Shown: positions 47,001-57,270 of the stretch, piece by piece
How positions within the stretch are numbered: position 1 is the stretch's first letter
Layout: each line of letters opens with the position of its first letter
Assembly: GCA_000310025.1 (NCBI GenBank)
Contig: FN648687.1
Span: 1 to 64,000, forward strand
Source of the DNA: Ectocarpus siliculosus
Taxonomy: Eukaryota; Sar; Phaeophyceae; Ectocarpales; Ectocarpaceae
Reading direction: 5' to 3'
Length of the DNA: 64,000 nt
Notes under the pieces: model-generated
The model's database searches: none
What the model was told of the DNA's origin: nothing
The model's input: the letters and a program-made list of their open reading frames with translations, nothing else
Translations under genes and position numbers: made by a program

Positions 47001-47811
47001 TTGGGTGAAACGCTGTCCTTGGGAGTGACGGGGGCCCTTGGGCTCATTCTACCGAAGTTATGGAAGTGGAGGTGACTTCCACGGAACTAGTCAAGAGGAT
47101 CACTTGTACAGTAGGGTGGTTTGAATCGCCGGCCATGGAAGTGAGACGGGCGCTTGGGCTCACTCCACCGAAGTCTTGAAAGTGGCGGTGAGCTTCTTGG
47201 AAGCTGTCAAGATGATCATTTGTACAGGAGTGTTGGGTGAAACGTTGTCCTTGGGAGTGACGGGGGCCCTTGGGCTCATTCTACCGAAGTTATGGAAGTG
47301 GAGGTGACTTCCACGGAACTAGTCAAGAGGATCACTTGTACAGTAGGGTGGTTTGTAACGCCGTCCATGGAACTGAGGCGGGCGCTTGGGCTCACTCCAC
47401 CGAAGTCTTGGAAGTGACGGTGACCTTCATGGAAGCTGTCAAGGGGATTATTCGTACAGTAGTGTGGGGTGAAACGCTGTCCTTGGGAGTAACGGGGGCC
47501 TTTGGGCTCGTTCTATCGGAGTCATGGAAGTGGAGCTGACCTTCATGGAAGCTGTCAAGAGGATCATTTGTACAGTAATATAGGGTGAAACGCCATCCTC
47601 GAAAGTGAAAGGGGCGCTCGGGCTCATTCGACCGATTTCATGGAAGTGGAGGTGACTTCCATGGAAGCTGTAAAGGGGATCATTTGTACAGTAGTGTGGT
47701 GTGAAACGCCGTCCTTGAAAGTGAGGGGGGCGCTTGGGCTCACTCCACCAAAGTCGTGGAAGTGGAAAATACTTTCGTGGAAGCTGTCAAGGGGATCATG
47801 TGTACAAGAGT
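38005..47811 (+). repeat. 116-bp satellite array, roughly 80 units
   Basis: A unit of 115-117 bp is repeated head to tail. It contains GAAGTCATGGAAGTGGAGG, the palindrome-bearing TTCCATGGAAGCTGTCAAG, then TTGTACA, GTGAAACGCC(A/G)TCCGTG and GGGCGCTTGGGCTCA. Spacing was checked at several places (for example 40,807 to 40,923, 43,809 to 43,925 and 45,903 to 46,019, each 116). Sub-arrays repeat at larger scale: about 39,880-40,870 matches about 40,921-41,900 with an offset of 1,041 bp (nine units). The open frames with MEVEVTSMEAVK-like peptides shift frame every unit and are not genes. Confidence 0.95.
38776..39021. mobile_element. 246-bp MITE inside the 116-bp satellite
   Basis: The left end GACTCATGCAACGGTAGGG and the right end (complement of GAGTCATGCAACGATAGGG) match at 17 of 19 positions. 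CGCC flanks the element on both sides (38,772-38,775 and 39,022-39,025). Removing the element plus one CGCC restores the normal satellite text GAAACGCCATCC. This gives exact borders and a 4-bp target duplication. There is no coding capacity. Confidence 0.9.
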
Positions 47812-50743
47812 GTGGTTGCGGCATTAATACTCTCCCTACTCATGCGATAGTCGCTACAAAAGCAACAACCTTGTATGAAGCGCCGTGGACAACAAAAGCC
47901 CACCATCCGGCCGCCGCACACTCTAGATGTGTGTGGGTCCGGCATTCATATTCCACTATTCATGCGTGAGTCGCCACGCAGGCAACAATCCCCGTGAGTA
48001 GGGCTGTTGCAAAATCAAGCGCACCATCCGCACACCACACACTCTTGATTTATGTGGTTCCGGCATTCATACTCTCTCTACTGATGCCTAAGTCGCCACA
48101 CACGCATCAACCGTTGTAAGTCGCACCGTGAACAAAAAAGCCCACCATCCGGCCGCCACACACTCTAGATGTGTGTGGGTCCGGCATTCATATTCCACTA
48201 TTCATGCGTGAGTCGCCACGCAGGCGACAATCCTCGTGAGTAGCGCTGTAGCAAAATCAAGCGCACCATCCCGGCGCCACACACTCTTGATATATGTGGC
48301 TTCGGCATTCATACTCGCTCTACTGATGCCTAAGTCGCCACACACGCATCAACCGTTGTAAGTAGCACCGTGAACACAAAAAGCCTACCAATCACGGCCG
48401 ACGCACACTACTTATGTGTGTGGTTCCAGCATTCATACCATCTCTACTCATGCGTGAATCCCCACGAAGGCGACAACCCTCGGGAGTTCCGCTGTTCCCA
48501 AAACAAAGCACCACCATCCGGCCGCCACACACTATTTATGTGTGTGGCTTCGGCATGCATACTCTCTTGTTTCCTCTTTTGATCGCCACAAAAGCAACCA
48601 CCTTGTAATGAGCGCAGTGGCCAAAAAAGCCCGCCGCCACGGCCTGCACACACACACCGTTCATGTGTGTGGTTGCGGCATCCATACTCTCTCTACTCAT
48701 GCGTGAATCGCTACAAAAGCAACAACCTTGGTAAGTAACGCCGTGGGCAAAACAAGCTCACCAATCACGGCCGACACACAATGTACATGTGTGTGGTTCC
48801 GGCATTCATACTCTCTCTACTCATGCCTAAGTCGCCACACACACATCAACCGCCGTAAGTAGCACCTTGAACCAAAAAGCCCACCAATCACGGGCGACGC
48901 ACACTAATTATGTGTGTGGTTCCGGCATTCATCCTGTCTCCACTCATGCGTGAATCCCCACGCAGGCGACAATCCTCGTGAGTAGGGGCTCTTGCAAAAT
49001 CAATCGCACCATGCGGGCGCCACACATTTTTGATGTGTGTCGTTTCGGCATTCCTAACATCTGTACTCATGCGTTAGTGGTTACAAATCAACAACGTTCG
49101 TGAGTAACGCCGTGGACAACAAAAGCCCACCAGCCACCGCCGCCACACAATCTAAATGTGTGTGGGTCCGGCATTCATATTCCATTATTCATGTGTGAGT
49201 CGCCACGAAGACGACAACCCTCGGGAGTTCCGCTGTTCCCAAAACAAAGCACCACCATCCGGCCGCCACACACTATTTATGTGTGTAGCTTCGGCATGCA
49301 TACCCTCTTGTTTCTTCTTTTGATCGCCACAAAAGCAACCACCTTGTAATGAGCCCAGTGGCCAAAAGAAGCCCGCCGCCACGGCCGGCACAAACTGTTC
49401 ATGTGCTTGGTTGCGGCATCCATACTCTCTCTACTCATGCGTGAGTCGCCACAAAAGCAACAACCTTGGTAAGCAACGAGCTCACCAATCACGGCCGACA
49501 CACACTACTTTTGTGTGTGGTTCCGGCATTCATACTCTCTCTACTCATGCCTATGTCGCCACACGCACATCAACCGCCGTAAGTAGCACCGTAAACAAAA
49601 AAAGCTCACCAATCGCGGGCGACGCACACTACTTATGTGTGGGGTTCCGGCATTCATACCATCTCTACTCTTGTGTGAATCCCCACGCAGGCGACAATCC
49701 TCGTGAGTAGCGCTCTTGCGAAATAAATCGCACCATGCGGGCGCCACACACTTTTGATGTGTGTGGTTTCGGCATTCATATTCTCTTTACTCATGCGTTA
49801 GTGGTTACAAAACAACAACCTCCGTGAGTAACGCCGTGGACAACAAAAGCCCACCAGCCACTGCCGCTACACACTCTAGATGTGTGTGGGTCCGGCATTC
49901 ATATTCCACTATTCATGCGTGAGTCGCCACGAAGGCGACAACCCTCGGGAGTTCCGCTGTTCCCAAAACAAAGCACCACCATCCGGCCGCCACACACTAT
50001 TTATGTGTGTGGCTTCGGCATGCATACTCTCTTGTTTCTTCTTTTGATCGCCACAAAAGCAACCACCTTGTAATGAGCGCCGTGGCCAAAAGAAGCCCGC
50101 CGCCACGGCCGGCACACATTGTTCATGTGTGTGGTTGCGGCATCCATACTCTCTCTACTCATGCGTGAGTCGCCACAAAAGCAACAACCTTGGTAAGCAA
50201 CGCCGTGGACAAAACAAGCTCACCAATCACGGCCGACACACACTTTACATGTGTGTGGTTCCGGCATTCATACTTTCTCTACTCATGCCTAAGTCGCCAC
50301 ACGCACATCAACAGCCGTAAGTAGCACCGTAAACAATACAAGCTCACCAATCACGGCCGACACACACTGTACATGTGTGTGGTTCCGGCATTCATCCTAT
50401 CTCTACTCATGCGTGACTCCCCACGAAGGCGACAATGCTCGTGAGTAGCGCTGTTGCAAAATCATGCGTACCATCCGGCGGCCACACACTCTTGATATAT
50501 GTGGTTTCGGCATTCATACTCGCTCTACTGATGCCTAAGTCGCCACACACGCATCAACCGTTGTAAGTAGTAGCGTGAACAAAATAAGCCCACCAATCAC
50601 GGCCGACGCACACTACTTATGTGTGTGGTTCCGGCATTCATACCATCTCTACTCATGCGTGAATCCCCACGAAGGCGACAACCCTCGGGAGTTCCGCTGT
50701 TCCCAAAACAAAGCACCACCATCCGGGCGCCACACACTCTTGA
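47812..50743 (+). repeat. 123-bp satellite array, about 24 units
   Basis: The unit is 123-124 bp (GGCAT anchors at 48,677, 48,801, 48,924 and 49,047). It comprises GTCGCCAC(A/G), CAACC..GTAAGTA, CACCAATCACGGCCGACACA, the dyad ACACACTGTACATGTGTGT, GGTTCCGGCATTCATACTC and CTCTACTCATGC. Several subfamilies alternate. Small frames here (for example MCVVPAFIPSLLMRESPRRR) are repeat shadows. The array is interrupted at 50,744 by a Helitron. Confidence 0.95.
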
Positions 50744-51637
50744 TCATGTTATATATTCAAAGGGCTCCGGACTTCGGGCGCAGAGGCGCCCTCGTCCTCA
50801 GTAGTAGGCTTTAAAAAGGAAGGTGTGAAGGCTATGCACAGCATACCAAGGGCATGAAGCCGCAGAGTGACCGAATGAACGGTGTGAAGATGTTCGCGTT
50901 GTATTCGAGAAATGTGCCGTTCCCGGTGTAACACGATGAAGCCAAAAGAGTCGCGTGTACGTGATTTTTTGTCTAGCTTCGCCCGGTGCGGTCGCCTCCC
51001 TATTCTTGCGCTGGTAAGAACGTAGTAACACTCAGGCAACGTTTTCTAAGTGGCTTTGCTGTGGCCAATATCCTCCCCAAAGGGGTCAAAGAAAGAACGA
51101 ACACTGCAACTGTTCGACGGTATTGCCGGTAGATGTTACTGGTGTAACGCCGCCTAACTCTCATATTCACACTTCTTCAGTGTCGCGCCTTTCTCTAATA
51201 TCCCCCTCTAATGTTCTGGAGCTATGATCCTAACTTTTTCGGTGTCATCCCGCCCGAATGGTCATATTCTAACTTCTCCGGTGTAATGTCGCACCCTTCT
51301 CTAATGTCCCCCTCTAATGACGCCGATATGCGGTATCCCTCAAAATATGATGGGAGCCGAACACCTACAACATTCAGACAAAGTAAGAACAAACACCGCA
51401 CGCAGGCGTTGCCGCTAGTTGACGGTGAAAGAGTTGACGCCTCCCGTCTCGGGTCATCGTTGCCCCTTACGGCCCTGGTGGTTATTGCCGATTACCACTG
51501 CGGAAGGTATGGTTTTGTTTGCAGCCTTGTACGCAGGTCTCGAGCTGCTTAATGTTGAAGCGTGACGGTGATGGCCTTGATGATGTCGGCGATGGTGCAG
51601 GCGGTGGGGTGCCTGCGCTGGCGGCAGAATGCAATTA

Positions 51638-51798
51638 TTAGGTCGATGGATGTAAGAGCGGGTACGTGTCATAACCGTATAATGTAAATTTAGAGCAGAA
51701 GAAAGAGGTTGTTGGGGAAGAGGTATTCATAAAGTGGATGTTTATCTCGGCATCAAAAGTTCGTTTAGCTGCGATGATTTCTTCGACACGGAATAGTT
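51638..51798 (-). pseudogene. OTU-domain C-terminal remnant in the first Helitron
   Basis: The minus-strand frame reads VEEIIAAKRTFDAEINIHFM and on to LLHPST before tandem stops. This is the second half of an OTU-type cysteine protease domain (EI-AA-x-F-x-x-I-IH pattern). It aligns with the end of the helicase-OTU frame at 62,400. Here the codon after AAK is CGA (Arg), whereas the other copy has TGA. The catalytic Asp-Gly-x-Cys half is missing, because unrelated sequence starts just upstream. Confidence 0.7.
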
Positions 51799-52084
51799 CT
51801 CATAATGTTGTTGGAGGTCGAATATGCCGTGGTAAGCACGTTCATGCAAGGTGAGCATTGAAGGCGCTGGCGGTTCAGTCCATGTCATTTTTTGAATACA
51901 GCCTGCGCCTAATGCAGTAAATCCGAAAAGCCCGTTGTATCGTGATATTACACCGTTTCATGGAATAATTGGTGGAAGTTAGTCAGAGGTTAATGAATTT
52001 AGTAGTTTCAAACAGCGCCATAAGATGGTGGGGGATAGATTGGAGAGGATGGATACACGACTTGCCTTTGTTACAACAATTTAA

Positions 52085-52366
52085 TCACTTTTCTTCTTTC
52101 CAAAGTATAGCATTGCAGTGAGAACATGTAATATTTTGTGGATCATCCGAATCCGTGTGTTCTAGCTCAAAAGGTGCCGAGGGGAAGTCGAATGATTGCG
52201 AGTCAATGTCTTGCACTCCAAGGCAGATTTGGTTATTAGCATCACCGCGATGGCTGTCTAGACTGGGTGCCGGTAACCTTGGTGCACGATTCCTCATTTG
52301 GCTAAAATGTTGACGTATCATATCGAGTTCAGGGTCTGAGTCGTGTGGTGTGTTATTGTTTGAATT
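52085..52366 (-). pseudogene. Helitron N-terminal zinc-motif fragment
   Basis: A minus-strand frame contains NNNTPHDSDPELDMIRQHFS, then an Asp/Pro-rich stretch, and ends ITCSHCNAILWKEEK followed by a stop. The CxxC-A-hydrophobic-x-x-E ending is the characteristic zinc-binding start of Helitron Rep/helicase proteins. The Rep (HUH) domain that should follow is absent. This fragment and the OTU piece thus bracket a large internal loss. Confidence 0.65.
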
Positions 52367-52769
52367 GCGACGATTTCAGCTTGCGCGTTATCCGGACAGG
52401 TGTGTTTGTGGTGTTCGAGTTTCAGGCGTAGTTCGGGGTTGCGTGAGCGATCTTCGTTGCGTATTTCGACGAGCTGAAGGTGTTCGTCGATTTGGAGTTG
52501 TTGGTACGTTCCTCGAGGGAGTGTTACTCGCGCTGGGGGTGTGGATTTTCACGTGCAGTATGTGATCGTGTTTGGCGATTTTGAGGTGCGGCTGCTGAAC
52601 GAGTTACCCAATGAATTGACGTCAGCCGACATTGATGATTGTCAGACATGGGGTGACATCTTTACTCTATTGATAGTTGGCGAAAGCCAGTTGCACGTGG
52701 CAACAATCTACCTTGAATTTCTTGAGACGAAATGGAAACACGCGTCTTACTTTAGAGGTCGGCGTGGGT

Positions 52770-52975
52770 AGTTCCCAGGTCGCGGTGCTCGTCGGTCTTG
52801 TTGAGGATCTCGTTGATAGTCTGGTCCCACAGGCGGCGGGCGCACTGGTAGTGCAGCGGCGGGGAGTCTCAATCCTTGATGATCAGGTCGTCCTCGACGA
52901 TCTCGCCCGTGCACCCGTCGGCCAGGTCTTCCTCGTTAGTCGCTGCGTCGGGACACCCTTGCAGTAGATATCGGA
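52770..52975 (-). other. GC-rich coding-like fragment, possible captured exon
   Basis: The minus-strand frame reads TNEEDLADGCTGEIVEDDLI, IKD, one TGA, then PPLHYQCARRLWDQTINEIL and NKTDEHRDLG. Codon third positions are almost all G or C, in contrast to the AT-richer Helitron around it. The composition is that of a well-expressed host gene. I do not recognise the family, and capture of a host exon by the Helitron is an inference. Confidence 0.4.
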
Positions 52976-53549
52976 TGGGTGACAGGGAAAATTATTAGGA
53001 AAAAATATCGCATGGTTTTACATTATGAAAAAATGATATTTATATTTATGACGTCGACGGTTGAACTCGGTGCACTGACAGGGGAAAATATAAGGAACAT
53101 ATGTCAAATGGTCTCCCCATACCAAAAAATGCTATTTTTTTTATGACGTCGACCGGTGAACACGGTGTACTTTTGTGACATATGGGTAACTGATTTACAG
53201 CAACAGTCGGATGCATCCGCGCACCCATATCTAGGTAACTACGCACACACACGACTCGTCACTACACAATCGCGTTCCGATGTAAACGGGTGCACACATG
53301 ATTTACCCCGATAAGGCTGGCGGGGGCGACGGTGACGTGCATGAACTTCTTGCCGCCGAAGACTTGGCACCAGCGCAAAGACGCCACACCGCGTGGATAA
53401 TATTCCACTCTGACAATAACAGCAAGCACAAAAGGGCATTGTTGTGGAGAGATTTAGCGGTTGCGGTTGCGATGCAGTTTCATGCCAGGCCTTCATGCAG
53501 CACCTGAACAACATTCAGGCACACATCAGGCGGAATCTACTTGATACAA

Positions 53550-54011
53550 TCAAAGAGAGAACTTTCTTTTACCTTTGTAGCCGCGGCTGTTGACCTGGTC
53601 GGTTGGGATCCCGAGCGAAGGAGTACCTCCCATCGGGGCGAGGCAGAGCTGGGACGGCTTGTGGTACGTTGTCGACGGGGTGGGGATGGTACAGGATACG
53701 CTGCAACTGTCCGCGTCGCGGTTGTTGGTACGGTCGCAACGGGCAAACTTGCCTTTACCGTCGCGCTTGTTTATGAGCTTGAGGTGACCGCCGTCGCAGT
53801 CGGGCCCGGGGCAACGCCAGTTGGGGTCGCCCTGTTTTACAGGGCGGCGGTACACTCCACTACGACTCTCTGACTGGGTGGACTTACGCTTTGCTGGGGA
53901 GCTACGGGAGAGGGCGTTCATGTTGTGTTGCAGCTGAAGGTCGACGCGGGAATGAGAGGAGGAGAGGATGTCGAAAGTGAAAGTGACCGGGATGTATGTG
54001 CACTCTTTCAT
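53550..54011 (-). CDS. small zinc-ribbon protein, Helitron cargo
   Basis: This is an open frame of 153 codons. Translation may begin at the second Met (MNALSRSSPAKRKS), which removes an AT-rich leader. The middle part carries cysteines in a zinc-ribbon-like layout: WRCPGPDCDGG, KFARCDR and DADSCSVSC (CxxxxC, then C about 20 residues on, then C and CxxxC). Basic stretches lie on both sides, and the C-terminus is Pro/Ser-rich and ends in Lys/Arg. The order suggests nucleic-acid binding. No catalytic domain is visible. Whether it is a Helitron gene or a captured one is open. Confidence 0.45.
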   Translation of the reverse strand: MKECTYIPVTFTFDILSSSHSRVDLQLQHNMNALSRSSPAKRKSTQSESRSGVYRRPVKQGDPNWRCPGPDCDGGHLKLINKRDGKGKFARCDRTNNRDADSCSVSCTIPTPSTTYHKPSQLCLAPMGGTPSLGIPTDQVNSRGYKGKRKFSL

Positions 54012-54839
54012 TCATTCTGCATTGACTAACTTCTGACTAACTTCCAGCAGATATTCTAACTTCTGGCACACCTCCAGCAGTTATCCCATGAAATGTGCAC
54101 TCTTTCATTCACTCTGCATAGTTATCTTGTGACTAAACTTCCACCAATTATTCTAACTTCCGACTACTGTATTGTAACTTCCACCAATTATTCCATGAAA
54201 CGGTGTGATATCACGAAAAGTTGATCTCTGTATATACATACGATGTAGCGCAGTCTACAGCAGCACCTTCAATACAACAACAGTAGTACAACAACATGTT
54301 CACAGTATTGATGATGCCGTGAGATTTGCGTGCATGTTCAAGCTCAAAACAGAGCAAGTAAAGTCTAAAGTTGTGGCATACCACAACAACAACGATCAAT
54401 CTACATTTGTCAAATCTTCCTTGCTACATACAGCTGCAGAATATTAGGAACAATAAAAACACACATGGAAAGATGCAGAATATGTGCAACTTGGAGGGTG
54501 TGTGTGGCATATACGTAGTACGTACGTAAACTCCGTGCGGTGACAGTACACGATGCACATACATACTCCAGTTCGGGTTGCTTCCGCTAGAGAAGAAGGC
54601 GACAGGATGCATGCATGCACTACTACTGTACCTACCTACAACACATATCATTTTAGTACGGACAGTCTGTCGATATCTATCTACAGATGAGACCACGCGG
54701 CAAAAAAAAGTCTGTGCTAGGTACTGCTTGTATGCTTGTACTTCAAGTATGTATGTGTCATGATTTATGAGTTGACGTTCTCCGAAATCTCATCCAATGA
54801 GCTGCGTGATTCTTTAGAGATCACAGTCCCTTGATGTCC

Positions 54840-56000
54840 CTTGCGTAGACGCGCCCGGATGCACGATATTTAGCCGTACTTTACGGTGCTGTAACTTGGC
54901 TCGCCCTTGGAGTCTAGAGCTCGCCACAGGGAGGGGCGCTGTGGTCTCGAGAGTGGCACGCCCACGTCGGCGAAGACGGCCGAAAAATTTGTATGAACCC
55001 CATTTAAAAACAATTAAAACCGATTTACCGCACCGCAACGTCTAGCTCAATGACTGAAATAGTGGTTGCGTGCATTCACCGTGCTGTAACTCTACTCGCC
55101 TTTGGAGTTTCGAGCTCGCGAGAGGGGCGATGCGATCCAGAGACTGGCCCGCTGCAGCGGGCAACAACCGGCGAAAAATAAAGTATCAAGGCGACCGCGA
55201 ACTGATGCACCACAAAAAACGTCTTGCTTTTAGAGTGCAACAATGGTTGAACTCTTGCGTCTCAGGCCTCCGACATAATTGTAGTTAAGTCTATACTTAC
55301 AGGATGGTCGTCGTGACGTGATATATTTCTTGTTATTAGTATGGAAAGAAATAAAAAAAAGATGGCTCGATTTTTGAATTTCTACAGCAGTATGGACCAG
55401 ACGCCGACTTTACATGGAAGTCGTACGAGTGTCGACTTAGTTGTGCTGTCACAGCATCTTCCACGCACTTCTGCCAGTGCTGGTTTGTTGATTGGAGTCT
55501 TGTAGGTCGAGATACAGCAGTGGGTTGGACTCCCGGGTTGTGGAGGCAAAAGTGAACCAGAGCAAAAAATTTCATGCATTTCTAGCTCGATTACTGCTGC
55601 TGTGTTTTTGCTACAGCAGTATGGACTACTAGACGCCGAACGACGTCCGCGTGCTACAAGTACCGCAACGACCTAACGGGATGGGATACTTCCTGCCACG
55701 GCGAAGCATAGTACAGTGCGATGCTAACATCCGTTCGTGTGTCGCGCGGCTGCCACATGTGTCGACGACAGGTTCACGTAGAGCTCTCGCCATGTTGTCG
55801 TTACCGCGCAGGAGGACCCCTCGGAGATGTTCACATGGCGCTACAACGACAGCAGTAGTACTGTACATAGATGTCGTAGGAGAGTGGAGTTGTGCTGTCA
55901 CAGCATCTCCCACGCATTCTCCTACCGGTGCTTGTGTCGATTGGAGTCTTGCAGGCCGAAATACAAGAGTGGGACTCCCGGGTTGTGGAAGCAAACCTGC
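54840..56000. repeat. two pairs of diverged direct repeats inside the first Helitron
   Basis: Pair one: about 54,875-54,990 and 55,075-55,185 share GTGCTGTAACT, CTCGCC(C/T)TTGGAGT, GAGCTCGC and GGCGAA. Pair two: about 55,376-55,560 and 55,612-56,000 share CTACAGCAGTATGGAC, GTTGTGCTGTCACAGCATCT, GATTGGAGTCTTG and GACTCCCGGGTTGTGGA. The second copy of pair two carries an insertion of about 200 bp. Part of pair two is related to 11,553-11,670. The 227-codon plus-strand frame at 55,651-56,334 runs through these repeats and is not convincing as a gene. Confidence 0.65.
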
Positions 56001-56187
56001 CTGCAGCAACAGAAAAGGCGGTGTTCTATTTACTATAATAGAGTATCCCGCTCAACTTTTGTTTTTTTCGCGGCATGTGGTCGCACATTTCTTTGCCACT
56101 GCTGAAAAAGACCGCTGGATCTTTACGCAGTCCATCTTTAGCATTTATCGTTTTACACTGAACGACGCAGGACGGGTCGACCTTCAT

Positions 56188-56209
56188 CGTTGTTGTTGTT
56201 GTTGTTGTT
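56188..56209 (+). repeat. (GTT)7 microsatellite
   Basis: This is a short uninterrupted trinucleotide run inside the first Helitron. Confidence 0.9.
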
Positions 56210-56999
56210 TTCTCCACATTAAAAACCGTTCCGACGTCCTCCTCGATACTTGTGGACTACCTGTTGGAAATTGGGGGAATCCCTTCATTCTGAGAGAGAG
56301 AACCATAGGTCGCCATCCGGCCTTTTCTTTTTAGTATGCACTTTTCTTCTTGTGAAGTTTTGACGTTGCGCTTGCCATCTTCGCTACGTAAGTGTTTGTG
56401 TCTTCAAACCTTCTCAGCCGGCCTTCAAACTTCTTGTTGATAAGTCTCCGTGTGGTAACTTCTCCGCGCATGAGTCATATGCAGCTATGACCTGCGCTTT
56501 GACTTTCACGATGGGTGTTTTACCTCCCCGTCTTGCGTTGGTGAGTACCTGCGATATACAGAAGGATCGCTCCACGACGCAAACAAACGTCGACGTCTTC
56601 GTTTTTTTTTTGTTCCCTTCGCACTCCATCCTTGCGGGGGTTTTCACCCCGAGTTCGAACGTGGGGTGCAATTTCCTCTCTTCGTACCTTCCTCGTCGGC
56701 CTTCTCCGTCGTTGTGTACATAATGTATACATACCTCGATTTTTCGGCTTTTCGATTCCGATAGACAAGACTACGGACTGACATGTTCCTTTCACCCCCG
56801 ACGGGACCGCGCGCTCGTCGAGAGTGCCGAAATTCTTCATCACTTCCTTGCCTCTCCCAACACCGTCCCTTCTTCCCGCCCTTACAAATCCTCTCCCCTT
56901 CTTCTTCTTCTTTCCGTCCTCCCGGACACTCACCACCATCCGTCCTGGACGTTGGCCCACAGCCCCATTGGGGGGCGGGGGGCCAATCCTTAACCCTAG

Positions 57000-57270
57000 T
57001 ATATGTGGTTGCGGCATCCATACTCTCTCTACTCATGCGTTAGTCGCTACAAAAGCAACAACCTTGGTAAGCAACGCCGTGGACAAAACCAGCTCACCAA
57101 TCACGGCCGACACACACGGTACATGTGTGTGGTTCCGGCATTCATACTTTCTCTACTCATGCGTGAATCTCCACGCAGGCGACAATCCTCGTGACTAGCG
57201 CTGTTGCTAAATCAATCGCACCATTCGGGCGCCACACACTTTTGATGTGTGTGGTTCCGGCATTCATACT
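57000..57270 (+). repeat. 123-bp satellite, about two units between Helitron and LINE
   Basis: The satellite resumes in register after the Helitron with TATATGTGGTTGCGGCATCC and runs to GGCATTCATACT at 57,270, where LINE sequence starts. Confidence 0.9.

Larger units (their letters stand above)
50744..56999. mobile_element. 6,256-bp Helitron, internally rearranged, complete ends
   Basis: In plus orientation the element begins TCATGTTATATAT at 50,744 and ends TTAACCCTAG at 56,999. It is inserted between A (50,743) and T (57,000) of the 123-bp satellite, with no target duplication. Joining the two flanks gives exactly the satellite text at 60,541-60,570 (CACTCTTGATATATGTGG). A hairpin with ATTGG/CCAAT arms around a G-run lies a few bases before the CTAG. 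Near the TC end lies the perfect hairpin GGGCGCAGAGGCGCCC. The first kilobase is the same as the start of the Helitron at 61,317. Minus-strand remnants of Helitron proteins remain (OTU piece and N-terminal zinc motif), while the Rep and helicase parts are gone. The copy is therefore non-autonomous. Confidence 0.85.

Noticed and set aside
38355-47969. Many open frames of 60-115 codons with MEVEVTSMEAVK-like repeated peptides
   Set aside because: The unit is about 116 bp, not a multiple of three, so the frame changes every unit. Both strands are open and starts and stops vary. These are satellite shadows, not repeat proteins.
47812-50743. Regular repeats as a possible CRISPR array
   Set aside because: Units are contiguous 123-124-bp monomers with variation spread throughout. 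There are no short constant repeats with unique spacers, and the genome is eukaryotic.
48370-50814. Small frames such as MCVVPAFIPSLLMRESPRRR across the 123-bp satellite
   Set aside because: They recur with the repeat unit and depend on chance variation between units. There is no codon bias and no start context.
55651-56334. 227-codon plus-strand frame inside the first Helitron
   Set aside because: It overlaps diverged direct repeats with a relative at 11.6 kb, includes a (GTT)n-encoded Cys run and shows no domain.
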